NCBI GenBank assembly: GCA_942491415.1
Contig: CALOAD010000014.1
Location: 186,001 to 250,000 of the forward strand
Length of the DNA stretch: 64,000 bases
Reading direction: 5' to 3'
Source of the DNA: CALOAD01 sp942491415
Lineage (GTDB): Bacteria; Cyanobacteriota; Vampirovibrionia; Gastranaerophilales; CALOAD01
The notes beneath the pieces are model-generated. The model made no database searches and had not been told where the DNA came from. It saw only the letters and a list, made by a program, of their open reading frames with translations. The position numbers were made by a program, and so were the translations under genes. Below are positions 53,477 through 60,788 of this stretch, piece by piece. How positions within the stretch are numbered: position 1 is the first letter of the stretch; each line of letters starts with the position of its first letter.

Positions 53477-53971
53477 ATGAAAGGTTTAACCCTCAAAAAA
53501 GCTTCTTTAGAAGAAATGCAGCTTATTATATCTCTCATCGATGAGTTCAATCTTGATGATGAAAAGATATCTAAAGATCAATTCATAGTGGCAAAAAAAG
53601 ATGGAGAGCTGATAGGTTTTGGCAGGCTAAAACCTTATAAAAAAATCTTTGAACTTTCTTCTGTAGGAGTAATTGAAAAACACAGAAGAAAAGGCGTTGG
53701 AAGACTTATTATAAATAAATTAATTGAAAATTGTCCTCATACAGATATTTGGATAACCACTAAAATTCAGGATTATTTCAAACGTATTGGATTTAAAAAA
53801 TGTCATACTCCACCTATAGAAATTTTAACCAAACAAAACTACCTTTGTAGAAAGCTTAAAAGTGATATAAACAAAACTCACTGTATGCTTTTTAACAAAG
53901 GTCATTTAAATCCCGTTATAAAAGTACAAAAAAAGTACGAATTAATTGTTAATAGCCCTAACCAATTATAA
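53477..53971 (+). CDS. GNAT-family N-acetyltransferase
   Basis: A 164-residue GNAT protein. The acetyl-CoA loop is VIEKHRRKGVGRLIINKLIE (with R-x-x-G-x-G), preceded by the beta strand GELIGFGRLKPYKKIFELSS and followed by YFKRIGFKK. The last ~60 residues carry several Cys and basic residues. The acceptor is unknown. An earlier TTG at 53447 would add ten residues; GGGAA before ATG 53477 is weak, so the start is uncertain. A hairpin (AACCG/CGGTT) follows. Confidence 0.8.
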   Translation: MKGLTLKKASLEEMQLIISLIDEFNLDDEKISKDQFIVAKKDGELIGFGRLKPYKKIFELSSVGVIEKHRRKGVGRLIINKLIENCPHTDIWITTKIQDYFKRIGFKKCHTPPIEILTKQNYLCRKLKSDINKTHCMLFNKGHLNPVIKVQKKYELIVNSPNQL

Positions 53972-53974
53972 AGA

Positions 53975-53993
53975 AACCGACATTTTGCCGGTT
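53975..53993 (+). terminator. Weak hairpin after the GNAT gene
   Basis: A 5-bp stem AACCG/CGGTT with a 9-base loop and only three following T: a weak terminator at best. Confidence 0.4.
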
Positions 53994-54108
53994 GTTTAAT
54001 TATTAAGGTATTAAAATAACTATGTGTTTAGAATAACTTTTTTTTAAAAGCCTTTCATCCGCTTTTAAGACAACAAAAACTTATTCTAATTGGTTTTTTA
54101 GCCTTAGC

Positions 54109-54144
54109 GCTTTAATACTATGCTTATTTGTTTAGTATTAAAGC
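54109..54144. repeat. 12-bp perfect inverted repeat upstream of the tail-collar pilin
   Basis: GCTTTAATACTA (54109-54120) and TAGTATTAAAGC (54133-54144) flank 12 bases. A smaller TTAAAAGC/GCTTTTAA dyad lies ~60 bases before. Candidates for operator sites or transcript structures; the gene starts 120 bases further on. Confidence 0.5.
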
Positions 54145-54263
54145 CTTATTTGACTTTTTAGTTTAAATGGGTTTTAAAATATGTTATATTGATTATAGTT
54201 TAATAGTAATGAATAAATGAATAAACGAAGGAATATAAAAGAGTGAAGAAAGGGCATAAATCT

Positions 54264-54755
54264 ATGAACAAAAAAGAAGGAATGTTTTTAGCAGAAGCTC
54301 TTGTAAGTCTTTTAATTACAAGTGTTATATTAGCTGTCACAATGCCTGCTATGACTGTACATAAAAAACAAGCCGGTGCACCACCATCACTACCTGATAT
54401 CATACCTGCTGATGCAATTATGGCATTTAATTTATCTTCTTGCCCTAGTGGCTGGACAAGATTCTCTGTTGCCGATGGTCGTTTTCTGGTAGGAATAGGT
54501 AATAATACTGAACATACTTATTTTTTAGGTGATAGCGGTGGAAAAGACGCAGTTCGATTACAAGGGGGGGAATTGCCAGAACATTCACATACACATTTTT
54601 TCAGTGAAATTGACTCTGCAGGAACTGTGCTTGATATTGTTTATGGTCCATCCTTAGGGGACAAGTCTCCGGTTGAGACAGATAATACCGGGGGGCATGA
54701 TGCTCACGAAAATCGCCCTAGATATAGAGCTGTTTTGTGGTGCAGAAAAACCTAA
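54264..54755 (+). CDS. Prepilin leader fused to a phage-tail-collar-like domain
   Basis: A 163-residue protein. The N-terminus MNKKEG|MFLAEALVSLLITSVILAV is a prepilin signal (cut after Gly6, Glu at +5, then a hydrophobic helix). From about residue 45 the sequence follows phage tail-collar/tail-fibre C-termini: FNLSSCPSGWTRF, DGRFLVGIG, LPEHSHTHFF and the end HENRPRYRAVLWCRKT. A GTG at 54243 would lengthen it by seven residues; GAAAGGG fits ATG 54264. It is flanked by ordinary genes, so not within a prophage. It may be a minor pilin that binds surfaces. Host origin and role are inferred. Confidence 0.72.
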   Translation: MNKKEGMFLAEALVSLLITSVILAVTMPAMTVHKKQAGAPPSLPDIIPADAIMAFNLSSCPSGWTRFSVADGRFLVGIGNNTEHTYFLGDSGGKDAVRLQGGELPEHSHTHFFSEIDSAGTVLDIVYGPSLGDKSPVETDNTGGHDAHENRPRYRAVLWCRKT

Positions 54756-54771
54756 AAAACTTTAAGAAATT

Positions 54772-54809
54772 AAAAACAGAGCAAGACTTATAAATCTTGC
54801 TCTGTTTTT
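54772..54809 (+). terminator. Terminator after the tail-collar pilin gene
   Basis: A 15-bp perfect stem (AAAAACAGAGCAAGA/TCTTGCTCTGTTTTT, 8-base loop) with T7 on the + strand; also faces the SEC-C gene. Confidence 0.85.
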
Positions 54810-54822
54810 TTCTTGCCTTGTA

Positions 54823-56115
54823 TTACAAACAACATTTTTTATATTTTTTTCCGCTTCCGCAAGGGCAAGGTTCATTTCTTCCTGTATTTTGAAGGTCTTT
54901 AGGAAGTGGCTCTTTTTTATCCAAGAATTGCATTAATTCTTGAAAAGCGCAAGAAGCATACAATACAGTTGTAGAAGAATAGTTTACACTATCGAGCATT
55001 TCTTTTTTATACTTATTTAAAAGAACTTCAATATCAAAATCTTCTTCTAAAGTATCGTTTATAATTTCCATAAACTGTTCAGGAGCTTTGTTATAAATCC
55101 CTTCAATCACCGAAGGTGGAACTTTAGGGCTATTTAAACAGTTTAAAATGCAATCTTTATAACCTTCAATACTCTTATAATCTTCTGATTCAAAAATATT
55201 CTTAAATGTTCCGTAAAAAGGAATCACAAGCAATCCTGCTTCTTTATCAAAAAGAATACCTACATCATAGACACGCTCATGAGAAGAAAATCCCTTTGCT
55301 GCTGTTTGCAAAAAATCACCCGATTGCCCTGAGAGTTCCTTTACATCAAAATAAGCCCACTTAGAAGGTGGCTGAATAAGCTTTTCCAGTTCTTTTTTAT
55401 CAACATTGTCAGTTTCACCTTCAAAATAGTCATTGAACATACTTATTAAATCATCGGCTTTTAAATTGGATGTCACAACCTCATTTGTGCCGAAAAACTC
55501 TTTAAATTTTTTGCCGACTTCACCGACCAATTTTTTTAATTCTTTTAATTTTTTATCATTGCCTTTATATAAAAGTTCCGGCTCATTCATTTGCTTTGCT
55601 ACCGCAAATCTATAAGCGCTTTCTTTGGCGGATGCCGGCATGATTTCGTTTATTTCGAGCAAGTAATAACTGTCTTTAAAGGGAAAAACTCTTGCTACAA
55701 GATACTGCCCAACAGCAATACCTCTAAACTGAGTCATTTTAGTTAAAGACAATGTATTACAAGTTGATTCATTGATTAAATTATATATTTCAAAGCCATT
55801 TTTAAGTATTTTTTTGATCTCAAAAACAGAATTAAGAGTTTGCTTTAAGCCTTGCAACACTTGTTTTTGTGTTTTATTCAGCTTTTTTGTATTTTCTTCA
55901 TAAAGCTCGATAATGGATTTTCTTTTCTTACCGATTCTTCTTTCAAAGACGTACGGAATAAGAAGCGTATGCATTCTTGAAGGTGTCAAAGCCCCTGCTT
56001 GCATCATGTTTAAATAATCTTTAAAGTCATTTTTTACGCTATCGTCCCTTTGAACAAAATCAAAAAGATCATCAACAATTTCACTTATCACTTCGACGTT
56101 TTCTTGTACTAACAT
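54823..56115 (-). CDS. SEC-C motif protein of unknown function
   Basis: A 430-residue protein ending in the SEC-C zinc motif RNEPCPCGSGKKYKKCCL (residues ~413-430). The remaining ~410 residues are mostly helical and acidic; I cannot assign them. SEC-C domains occur in SecA and in many proteins linked to translation quality or plant-type adaptors. It lies 21 bases before pgeF on the same strand (pgeF upstream), perhaps an operon. Confidence 0.65.
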   Translation of the reverse strand: MLVQENVEVISEIVDDLFDFVQRDDSVKNDFKDYLNMMQAGALTPSRMHTLLIPYVFERRIGKKRKSIIELYEENTKKLNKTQKQVLQGLKQTLNSVFEIKKILKNGFEIYNLINESTCNTLSLTKMTQFRGIAVGQYLVARVFPFKDSYYLLEINEIMPASAKESAYRFAVAKQMNEPELLYKGNDKKLKELKKLVGEVGKKFKEFFGTNEVVTSNLKADDLISMFNDYFEGETDNVDKKELEKLIQPPSKWAYFDVKELSGQSGDFLQTAAKGFSSHERVYDVGILFDKEAGLLVIPFYGTFKNIFESEDYKSIEGYKDCILNCLNSPKVPPSVIEGIYNKAPEQFMEIINDTLEEDFDIEVLLNKYKKEMLDSVNYSSTTVLYASCAFQELMQFLDKKEPLPKDLQNTGRNEPCPCGSGKKYKKCCL

Positions 56116-56136
56116 TTCGCTCCCTTCAGATGTTTC

Positions 56137-56934
56137 CTACTTTGTAGACTTTAAAGCCGCAATAGCAGCGTGTCTGCCTGTGTTTCCATTTTCTGCTCTA
56201 TAAGAGTAGAATAAAGAATTTTTGCAACTTGTACAATAGCCCATTCTGTCTATATACCTTACTCCAGTCTCTATAAGCTGTCTAGTGTTTAATTTTTTTA
56301 AATCAACATTAACGCTACTACTACCCGATTGTTCTGCAAAAATTTCATCATATCCTGAGGTTATGCTTTCTTTTAGCAAATCTGCAACATCCTTTGATAC
56401 AGGGTAACAACAAGCACCTATTGCAGGTCCTATAGCTGCTTTAATACCTCTGGAATCAACACCGAATTCTTTATTAAAAATATTAACAGCTTTTTTTACT
56501 ATTCCTTTTGCACTACCACGCCAGCCGGCATGGACTACTCCAAATGTATTTTTCTCAGAAGAATATAAAATAATAGGAGTGCAATCGGCGAATTGCATCA
56601 ATATAGGGATATTTTCAAGATTAGTAATAACACCGTCCGTATCAGGAAAAAACGTACTACCCAAACTTTTAACAACTGCTATATTATCAGTGTGTTTTTG
56701 CTCAGGGACAATGATATTGGAATAATCACACCCTAAAATATCACAAAGTTTTTTTCTATTATTCAAAGCTTCTTCTTCAAAATCCTTAATTCCGGCACTT
56801 CCCATCGTAAAAGAATTCATAGGAAAAGGTGTTGCACCTCCTATTCGAGTCGAAAAAGCATGTACAAAATTATTATCTCTTAAAACTGATGACGTAAAAA
56901 ACTTTATTCCATTTATTTTATTTTCAGTAAACAT
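56137..56934 (-). CDS. pgeF: Peptidoglycan editing factor PgeF / YfiH-type nucleoside-processing protein
   Basis: A 265-residue protein of the multicopper-oxidase-related YfiH family. Motifs: FGVVHAGWRGSAKGIVKKAV (His, ~residues 120-139), AIGPAIGACCYPVS (Cys), DLKKLNTRQLIETGV, and the end SCKNSLFYSYRAENGNTGRHAAI (Cys/His). Family members act as purine nucleoside phosphorylase/adenosine deaminase or as a factor that stops D-Ser entering peptidoglycan; older names call them polyphenol oxidases. The copper-type ligands are present. Confidence 0.85.
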   Translation of the reverse strand: MFTENKINGIKFFTSSVLRDNNFVHAFSTRIGGATPFPMNSFTMGSAGIKDFEEEALNNRKKLCDILGCDYSNIIVPEQKHTDNIAVVKSLGSTFFPDTDGVITNLENIPILMQFADCTPIILYSSEKNTFGVVHAGWRGSAKGIVKKAVNIFNKEFGVDSRGIKAAIGPAIGACCYPVSKDVADLLKESITSGYDEIFAEQSGSSSVNVDLKKLNTRQLIETGVRYIDRMGYCTSCKNSLFYSYRAENGNTGRHAAIAALKSTK

Positions 56935-57012
56935 AGATGCCCTATTATCCGATTTTAGAAATTATCTTTTAATAATATACTTTATCCCTTAACAAAACAA
57001 CAAGAGGTTTTT

Positions 57013-58083
57013 ATGTTCGATGTTATTACAATAGGAAGCGCAACACAGGATATTTTTGTTGAAAGTAACAACGCAAAAATAATTGATTTAAAAGAAATAT
57101 CCTCAAAAAAAAATTGGCTATGTTTTGACTACGGCGCAAAAGTTGATATTGATGAAATAGCTTATGATATAGGAGGCGGAGCTATTAACGCCGCAGTAAA
57201 TTTTGCTAATTTAGGAGTTAAAACCGCTGCTATAGTAAAAGTCGGGCGAGATTTAAATTCAAAATCCATAATGAGAAGACTCAAAGAAAAAAATATCAGC
57301 AGATCTTTGGTCATAAAAACAGATGAGTGCAATACAGGATTTTCGATCATTTTAACAAGTTTTGAAGGTGATAGAACAGTTCTGGCTCATAGAGGAACAA
57401 ACGGAAAAATCAGATGTGAAGAAATTCCCTGGGAAGAAATTAAAAAAGCAAAATGGCTTTATATTGCTCCTTTAAGCAAAGAATCAAACTTTATTTTAGA
57501 CAAATTAGCTGAATTTGCAGAAGAACATAATGTAAATATGGCTTTTAATCCGGGTGGATCATCTATAAAAAGAGGAATAGATGGTTTAAAAAAGATTTTT
57601 TCAACAGCAGAAGTTTTAATAATGAACAAAGAAGAAGCATCTAAAGCACTTCAACAATGTGAAAAACCCAGAACAAAACATGATGAAACTCCCGAATTTA
57701 AAAAAGATACAAATATTCCAACGCATGTGGAAAAATTGCTATGTTCTTTAAAATCCTATAACCCTAAAATAGTTGTCATAACTGACGGAAAAAATGGAGT
57801 TTATGCTTTTGACGGCGAATATTATTATCAAGCGGATATTTTCCCCAGTAAGGTTATAAGCTCTTTAGGAGCGGGTGACGCTTTTGCCAGTACTTTTGTG
57901 GCTACTTTAATGCGAACTGATTGGAATATTGAAAAAGCCTTGAGATTTGCTTCTATAAACTCTGCTTATGTTGTAAAAACCTTTGGAGCGCAACAAGGAT
58001 TAATAAGTTATGAAAAAATAGAAGAAATTTTAGAACAATCGCAAACTTTTAAAGTTAATAAATTTAAAAAAGACTTATTTTAA
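57013..58083 (+). CDS. PfkB-family carbohydrate/nucleoside kinase
   Basis: A 356-residue PfkB kinase. N-terminal GG motif GGGAINAAVNFANLGVKTAA (residues ~56-75), VITDGKNGVYAFDG (~257-270) and the catalytic loop SLGAGDAFASTFVATLM (~290-306, Asp base in G-A-G-D). The family phosphorylates sugars, nucleosides or fructose-1-phosphate; the substrate is not told by sequence. A 55-residue charged insertion near residues 210-240 (EKPRTKHDETPEFKKD) is unusual. Divergent from pgeF; convergent with the HEAT gene. Confidence 0.82.
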   Translation: MFDVITIGSATQDIFVESNNAKIIDLKEISSKKNWLCFDYGAKVDIDEIAYDIGGGAINAAVNFANLGVKTAAIVKVGRDLNSKSIMRRLKEKNISRSLVIKTDECNTGFSIILTSFEGDRTVLAHRGTNGKIRCEEIPWEEIKKAKWLYIAPLSKESNFILDKLAEFAEEHNVNMAFNPGGSSIKRGIDGLKKIFSTAEVLIMNKEEASKALQQCEKPRTKHDETPEFKKDTNIPTHVEKLLCSLKSYNPKIVVITDGKNGVYAFDGEYYYQADIFPSKVISSLGAGDAFASTFVATLMRTDWNIEKALRFASINSAYVVKTFGAQQGLISYEKIEEILEQSQTFKVNKFKKDLF

Positions 58084-58088
58084 AAATC

Positions 58089-58122
58089 AAAAAGGCTTTC
58101 GCATAAAAACAGAAGCCTTTTT
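58089..58122 (+). terminator. Terminator after the PfkB gene
   Basis: AAAAAGGCTT/AAGCCTTTTT with a 14-base loop, six bases after the stop, T-rich beyond. Confidence 0.75.
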
Positions 58123-58165
58123 ATTATTTTATTTTCCTAATTGCATTTTGCTATAGTTATAAACT

Positions 58166-58546
58166 TTATACAGCTACTTTTTCATTAGCTGATAAAGAAA
58201 GTTTTGATCCTTGTATTTCTCTAAGTAAATAATCTGCAATCCATCTAAAATCAGCATTTTTAACTGCAATTTCTTTTATGTAAGAAACAGAAGAAGAACC
58301 AATTCTAATAAGGCTCATAGCTGCAATACCTCTAGATATACCTTTTTGAGAAGACATTAATCTATTAATTAAAGCAGGAACAGCACGCTCTCCAATAGAA
58401 ACTATTTGATTTTCTATTGCATTACGCTCTTTTGGTTCTGACATTTCAGCAACTTTTAATAATTCAAAAACAGCTTCAGGTGAAAGCTTCTTTATTTCTT
58501 GATCTTGAACTAACGTAAGAGTATTTTTCTGTATCACTGCCTGCAT
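58166..58546 (-). CDS. Small HEAT-repeat-like protein
   Basis: A 126-residue helical protein. The middle shows a HEAT-like pair: QIVSIGERAVPALINRLMSS (~45-64) and AAMSLIRIGSSSVSYIKEIA (~74-93). Such repeats bind proteins; the partner is unknown. The C-terminal tail is polar. It is divergent from the gene at 58900 across 350 bases. Confidence 0.6.
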   Translation of the reverse strand: MQAVIQKNTLTLVQDQEIKKLSPEAVFELLKVAEMSEPKERNAIENQIVSIGERAVPALINRLMSSQKGISRGIAAMSLIRIGSSSVSYIKEIAVKNADFRWIADYLLREIQGSKLSLSANEKVAV

Positions 58547-58899
58547 ATTTTTATCTTCTCCAGTTAAATCTATCTTTTTACTTGTAAAATTTACACTTTA
58601 TTCAACTTATCAAAGATTATACAACCAAAAATTTTTTAAACTCGATTTCCTTACACAATCTTTATACGGATATAAAAATCAAATAAAGATTTCAAATCTA
58701 CTTTCACTAAAAATCCTCTCAAAAAGAACTATATTCTTTAGGATATAAAAAAAACAAAAAATTGCCCCAATATAGCATAGGTGTGTTAAACATTTGTCGA
58801 TTAAAAAAAAATGTTTTGTAATCTAAACTTTTTAAATAACGGATGTAATGTGTGTAATTTTTTAGTTTAATCCAAATCTGCACTTGGGAGGGAAATGGT
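58547..58899. other. Divergent gap, AT-rich, no gene seen
   Basis: About 350 bases. No open frame with a ribosome binding site. Promoters of both neighbours must lie here, but no clear -35/-10 pair stands out. GGAGGG just before the ATG at 58900 is the best signal. Confidence 0.5.
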
Positions 58900-59211
58900 A
58901 TGACTTCGGGGCAAATGTACGAGGAAGAATTAAATAACGTAAGCTACTTGGAGTTTAAAAACGTTTCCAAAGACGTTCTTGAATGGCTGGAAAAAATTTC
59001 AACCGAAAACAATTGCCGAGTAGAGAAAAAAGAATGGAAAAGCAAATATAACAGCTATGTTGTATATGATTATGAACCATTCTGTTCCGATGGTTTTGAA
59101 ATCAGCTTGACTATTTCTTCAAATTCCAAAGAATACGTAAATTTCATTAGATTCCTTTATGAACACAAAGTAAACCAGATCGAATATCTGAATAATTGCC
59201 TTTCAAACTAA
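58900..59211 (+). CDS. Conserved-looking small protein of unknown function
   Basis: A 103-residue acidic protein. GGAGGG is well placed before the ATG. Two aromatic-rich parts (SYLEFKNVSKDVLEWL and YNSYVVYDYEPF) are visible, no Cys cluster or membrane segment. I do not recognise a family. It is convergent with, and overlaps by 4 bases, the RecB-type nuclease gene. Confidence 0.5.
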   Translation: MTSGQMYEEELNNVSYLEFKNVSKDVLEWLEKISTENNCRVEKKEWKSKYNSYVVYDYEPFCSDGFEISLTISSNSKEYVNFIRFLYEHKVNQIEYLNNCLSN

Positions 59212-59942
59212 ATTCCAGCGTATTTACAACGTTTATTATAAACACAAACAGGGCAATGTTCGAATGATTTTTCATTTGGCATAAATTCTGCATTCATAAT
59301 TTTTTCAGCAACTTTTAAAACAAGCTCTTTTGTATCATCAATATTATTGCTATAAGGCATTACAGAATTTTTGTTGTTTGTACTTGTAAAATACAAACTT
59401 AATTTTACAGGATTCAATCCGAATCTATCCCTGCAAACTAAGGCATAAAAATTGAGCTGCAAATTATCTTTTTCAACAGTTCTTTCATTTCCCGATTTAT
59501 AATCAATAATTTCAACATCATTGTCTTTTAAAATATCAACCCTATCTATATAACCGTTTAAAATAACGTCTTCACTAATCTGATATTTAAAACTTTGTTC
59601 AAAAAAAAGCGTCTTGCTTGAAATTGCCTCAAAATTTTCATCCACGAAAAGCTCTAATTGTTTAATACCAATCTCTTTTAATTTTTTATCTTCATTAATA
59701 TCAAAACTCACTTTTCTCCATTGCTTTTCAATAAGGTTTTGTTGTTCTTGTTTTGATATTGACTTGCCTGCTTTTAATATGTGCGAAAAATCTTTTATAA
59801 TTCTATGTACGTTCCCACCGTATTTAGTTGATATATCAGGATAATACGGCAACTTTTTTTCGTACCTCAAATAATATTTATAAGGACAAGTCACATAAAA
59901 AGATAGTTTTGTATAACTTAATTTTAAAGGTAATTTTTGCAT
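59208..59942 (-). CDS. RecB-family PD-(D/E)XK nuclease, Cas4-like Fe-S type
   Basis: A 244-residue nuclease of the RecB/AddB C-terminal type. Residues: N-terminal SYTKLSFYVTCPYKYYLRYE with the first Cys, YGGNVHRIIKDF (His), GYIDRVDILKDNDVEIIDYKSG (the D...D-Y-K catalytic set, ~residues 127-148), and QLNFYALV. The C-terminus has HCPVCVYNKRC, three Cys that with Cys19 may hold a 4Fe-4S cluster, as in Cas4 and AddB. It probably degrades DNA ends, alone or as a subunit. No CRISPR genes are nearby, so a Cas role is not supported. Confidence 0.8.
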   Translation of the reverse strand: MQKLPLKLSYTKLSFYVTCPYKYYLRYEKKLPYYPDISTKYGGNVHRIIKDFSHILKAGKSISKQEQQNLIEKQWRKVSFDINEDKKLKEIGIKQLELFVDENFEAISSKTLFFEQSFKYQISEDVILNGYIDRVDILKDNDVEIIDYKSGNERTVEKDNLQLNFYALVCRDRFGLNPVKLSLYFTSTNNKNSVMPYSNNIDDTKELVLKVAEKIMNAEFMPNEKSFEHCPVCVYNKRCKYAGI

Positions 59943-60068
59943 AATTTTGATTATACCAACAGTTTTAATTTAATGGTAGTGAGCAAATAGTGACTGATAA
60001 AAGATTTTATGTTGATATAAAATTATTTCAAATGAGCGAATTAAGACTCGAAAAACTATATTAAAGGG

Positions 60069-60102
60069 GGAACTTTTACGCAAAAGTTCCATAAAACCTG
60101 CC
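60069..60102. repeat. Solo copy of the MITE-type hairpin
   Basis: GGAACTTTT-ACGC-AAAAGTTCC (60069-60090) followed by ATAAAACCTGCC repeats, almost exactly, the left subterminal hairpin of the element at 44198-44234, including the flanking CCATAAAACCTGCC. Inverted repeats of the full element are not visible here, so it is a degenerate or solo piece. Confidence 0.55.
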
Positions 60103-60105
60103 CAA

Positions 60106-60290
60106 TAAAAAAGACCCTTTTGGGTCTAAATCTTTGAGCTATTTCTTTTGATAGGTAAGTTTTTTAAAGTGAAGTTGTTGTGTAGGTTTGTGGTAGGTAT
60201 TGTCGTTTCTCTCGTTTGGGATGTCTCTCTCTTTTTAGCTCAAAATATTTTCTCTCTTCTTACTTATATAAAAACAAAAGTATATACAAA
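60106..60290 (-). ncRNA. Second candidate small RNA, upstream of panD on the other strand
   Basis: An unusual A/C-rich − strand sequence is closed by a 9-bp helix (TTTGAGCTA at 60236-60244 with 60133-60141), with GTAAG/CTTAC that would cross it (pseudoknot-like), and ends in a strong terminator, AGACCC-AAAA-GGGTCT plus T6 (60106-60127). No − strand gene uses that terminator. No clear promoter; the inverted repeat at 60274-60315 lies at the expected start. Confidence 0.3.
60112..60127 (-). terminator. Intrinsic terminator on the − strand, without a known gene
   Basis: AGACCC-TTTT-GGGTCT as read on +, with seven A just upstream, so it terminates − strand transcription. Confidence 0.75.
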
Positions 60291-60315
60291 ATTGCTAAAA
60301 GGTATATACTTTTGT
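60274..60315. repeat. 14-bp perfect inverted repeat upstream of panD
   Basis: ACAAAAGTATATAC (60274-60287) and GTATATACTTTTGT (60302-60315) flank 14 bases. The symmetrical GTATATAC core resembles an operator; it could control panD (106 bases downstream) or the candidate − strand RNA. Confidence 0.6.
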
Positions 60316-60420
60316 AATATTTTGTTACATAACGAGTTCAAACTTATTTTTCAATACTATACTTTCTTTCCTGTTTTTTGATTATAATTAGTATGTAAAG
60401 ATAATTCAGGTTTTATAATA

Positions 60421-60783
60421 ATGCATATTGAGATGCTATATTCAAAAATTCACAGAGCAACGGTTACAGATGCCAACCTCAATTACGTTGGATCTATTAC
60501 TATTGACGAAAAACTCATAAAAGCGGCAAAACTAAGGGTCGGACAAAAAGTTGATATCTTAAATACCAATAATGGCGAAAGATTCTCCACATATGTAATA
60601 AAAGGGGATCCCGGAAAAGGTGATATTTGTCTCAATGGAGCAGCCGCAAGAAAAGCACATAAAGGTGATATCGTTATAATTGTTGCTTACGGTTTTTATA
60701 GTGAAAAAGAGCTGGAAAACTACAAATCAACCGTTGTTTTTGTAAATGAAGACAACAAAATAAAAGAAATCACAAAAGAATAA
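60421..60783 (+). CDS. panD: Aspartate 1-decarboxylase
   Basis: A 120-residue PanD that makes beta-alanine for pantothenate and coenzyme A. It self-cleaves between Gly24 and Ser25 (YVGSITID) to form the pyruvoyl group; other conserved parts are SKIHRATVTDANLNY and the tail GDIVIIVAYGFY. Length is typical. panB and panC are not in the window. No strong ribosome binding site is visible. Confidence 0.95.
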   Translation: MHIEMLYSKIHRATVTDANLNYVGSITIDEKLIKAAKLRVGQKVDILNTNNGERFSTYVIKGDPGKGDICLNGAAARKAHKGDIVIIVAYGFYSEKELENYKSTVVFVNEDNKIKEITKE

Positions 60784-60788
60784 AAGTT

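Noticed and set aside
54243..54755. Prophage remnant around the tail-collar gene
   Set aside because: Neighbours are ordinary chromosomal genes; no integrase, portal, terminase or tail gene is present, and the N-terminus is a prepilin leader.
60148..60381. 77-residue + strand open frame before panD
   Set aside because: It starts with TTG, lacks a ribosome binding site, is low in complexity and runs through the inverted repeat and terminator region.
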